A stretch of 6,730 bases of DNA, taken from positions 1 through 6,730 of the forward strand of contig JACPAU010000136.1 in NCBI GenBank assembly GCA_016180705.1. Direction: 5' to 3'. This document shows, piece by piece, positions 5,811 to 6,730 of the stretch (the first letter of the stretch is position 1; every line of letters begins with the position of its first letter). The position numbers and the translations under genes are program-made. The notes under the pieces are model-generated. The model was not told the origin of the DNA, searched no databases, and worked only from the letters and a program-made list of their open reading frames with translations. The stretch comes from Candidatus Methylomirabilota bacterium (GTDB lineage Bacteria > Methylomirabilota > Methylomirabilia > Methylomirabilales > JACPAU01).

Positions 5811-6621
5811 CCCGCGGCTCCGGGCGCGCCTCGGGGATCCGGTAGAGGAGGTCGGCGAGGGCGGCGGCGTCGCCCAGGCGGTGGACCTGGTGCGGGCGGA
5901 GCGCGACGAGCCGATCGATGGCCTCCCGCAGGGCGAGGCCGGCCGGCGCCCACGGGAGGCGCAGGATGAACAGGGGATCGGCCGCGCTGGTGGCCTCCCA
6001 GGCTTCCACGGTTGCGATCCGGGGATCCAGGGACTGGCTCCGGACGAAGGCGTTGTCCTCCACGTCGGCGTTGAAGCCGGTCTCCCAGAAGTACTCGAGG
6101 AGCCGGGGGACCTGCTCCGCGATCGGAGAGTAGTCGAGGCCGGCCGGCCGGCCCCGAACGCACGCGCGGCAGGAGGCCATGAGGTCGGTGTCCCCCTGCA
6201 CGTTCAGCAGGTTCGGGCTGAGGAGCGGATCGGTGAGCGCCTCGAGGGGGCCGGTCCGGTAGTACAGGCGCATCTCCTCGAACTCCTCCCGGAAGAAGAG
6301 GAGGAGGACAATCACGTATGGAAAGGCCAGCCGGACCTCGCGGTAGGGCCCGCCGTCCCCCATGCGGCTGGAACCCCAGCGCAGCCGGCGGACCTGCGGC
6401 GCCGTCTCCACCACGAAGGCGGTGTTGGGGCCGGCGGTGCGGACGACCCGGGTGCCGGGCGGGAGGAGGAGCGTCTGGTCCCGGAGGCGGCCGGGGAGGA
6501 CGGAGGCCAGCTCCCGCAGGAAGTCCACGAGGGCACCCCGGCGGTTGAGGATCCAGGAGCCGTCCGCCCGCCGCCGGTACAGGGCGACGGTCTCGCCGGC
6601 GATCTCGAGCCGCTCCTCCAT
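5803..6621 (-). CDS. 272-residue protein, possibly E2-like (Prok-E2_D/PRTRC-B type) fold
   Basis: This soluble protein opens with a short domain (residues 1-75) and then shows LAFPYVIVLLLFF (98-110), a hydrophobic core strand, RLYYRTGPLEAL (118-129), DPLLSPNLLNV (131-141), a cysteine pair (Cys151, Cys154) and a helix ending in YFWETGFNADVEDNAF (177-192). The order 'strand, polar turn, aromatic strand, P-LLNV, Cys, helix, FN' recalls what I know of prokaryotic E2 (ubiquitin-conjugating-like) families, notably PRTRC system protein B, where an Asn precedes a conserved Cys. This is a by-eye resemblance only. No E1 (ThiF), JAB peptidase or ubiquitin-like gene is in the window to support conjugation. 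The ATG at 6621 has GGTGA four bases upstream, overlapping the previous stop. The gene ends inside the next one. The hydrophobic stretch is flanked by charge and too short to be convincing as a membrane helix. Confidence 0.7.
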   Translation of the reverse strand: MEERLEIAGETVALYRRRADGSWILNRRGALVDFLRELASVLPGRLRDQTLLLPPGTRVVRTAGPNTAFVVETAPQVRRLRWGSSRMGDGGPYREVRLAFPYVIVLLLFFREEFEEMRLYYRTGPLEALTDPLLSPNLLNVQGDTDLMASCRACVRGRPAGLDYSPIAEQVPRLLEYFWETGFNADVEDNAFVRSQSLDPRIATVEAWEATSAADPLFILRLPWAPAGLALREAIDRLVALRPHQVHRLGDAAALADLLYRIPEARPEPRDA

Positions 6622-6625
6622 CCCT

Positions 6626-6730
6626 TCACCGCTCCTGGGCGCCCCACCGGTGCTCGAGCCAGGCCTGGACCCGCTCCGCGACCTCGGGGTTCGTCTTCAG
6701 GTCGGTGTGGTTGAACCAGTGGGGCAGGTA
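6626..6730 (-). CDS. C-terminal fragment, probable alpha/beta hydrolase
   Basis: Only the last 34 residues are inside the window: YLPHWFNHTDLK, then TNPEVAERVQAWLEHRW and a short polar end before TGA at 6626-6628. The pattern of a His followed by a small residue and, a few residues on, 'NPEVAERVQAWL' resembles the end of lipase/esterase-type alpha/beta hydrolases, where the catalytic His lies just before a final amphipathic helix. This is a weak assignment from a short tail. The stop lies four bases before the start of the 272-residue gene, whose ribosome site overlaps it, so the two share an operon. Confidence 0.55.
   Translation of the reverse strand, partial: YLPHWFNHTDLKTNPEVAERVQAWLEHRWGAQER

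Noticed and set aside
6288..6328. Possible transmembrane helix in the 272-residue protein
   Set aside because: The hydrophobic run is about 13 residues, with charged residues immediately after it; it fits a buried beta strand better than a membrane span.

Overview
The window is a very GC-rich bacterial segment in which every supported gene lies on the minus strand, so transcription runs from base 6730 towards base 1. Genes are packed with overlaps or gaps of a few bases up to about 135 bases. The base composition and style suggest an uncultured high-GC soil, sediment or subsurface lineage. The sequence does not fix the phylum; Methylomirabilota/Rokubacteria-like or deltaproteobacterial-type groups are guesses only. 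No tRNA, rRNA, CRISPR array, transposase or insertion sequence is visible.

In order of transcription: the tail of a probable alpha/beta hydrolase (6626-6730); a 272-residue protein that may have a ubiquitin-E2-like fold (5803-6621); a small unknown protein overlapping its end (5454-5810); and a 134-base gap with a hairpin and a weak promoter candidate. The centre is a chelatase-type AAA+ ATPase (4276-5319) followed by a von Willebrand A (vWA) subunit (3153-4277). Downstream come a 118-residue unknown (2781-3137), a 458-residue unknown (1391-2767), a small DUF4177-like protein (1124-1327), a TPR repeat protein (150-1127) and the start of a response regulator (1-106).

The most important observation is at the junction of the ATPase and vWA halves. 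The ATPase frame ends in CTT TGA, preceded at exactly 3 bases by a GGGGG Shine-Dalgarno-like run. This is nearly identical to the autoregulatory +1 frameshift site of the release factor 2 gene prfB. A +1 slip there enters the vWA frame directly, and that frame has no ATG, GTG or TTG start before base 4001, far inside the protein. The simplest reading is one gene giving two products: a 347-residue ChlI-like small subunit by termination, and a 721-residue ChlD-like medium subunit by frameshifting. Programmed frameshifting in chlD-type genes has been reported before; here the site is a prfB-type +1 signal.

No large catalytic chelatase subunit (CobN, ChlH or BchH) is present in the window. The AAA+/vWA pair may therefore either serve a CobN encoded elsewhere or act as a motor for the uncharacterised proteins in the same operon. 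The TPR protein and response regulator suggest a protein-interaction or signalling layer, but no functional link can be proven from sequence alone.
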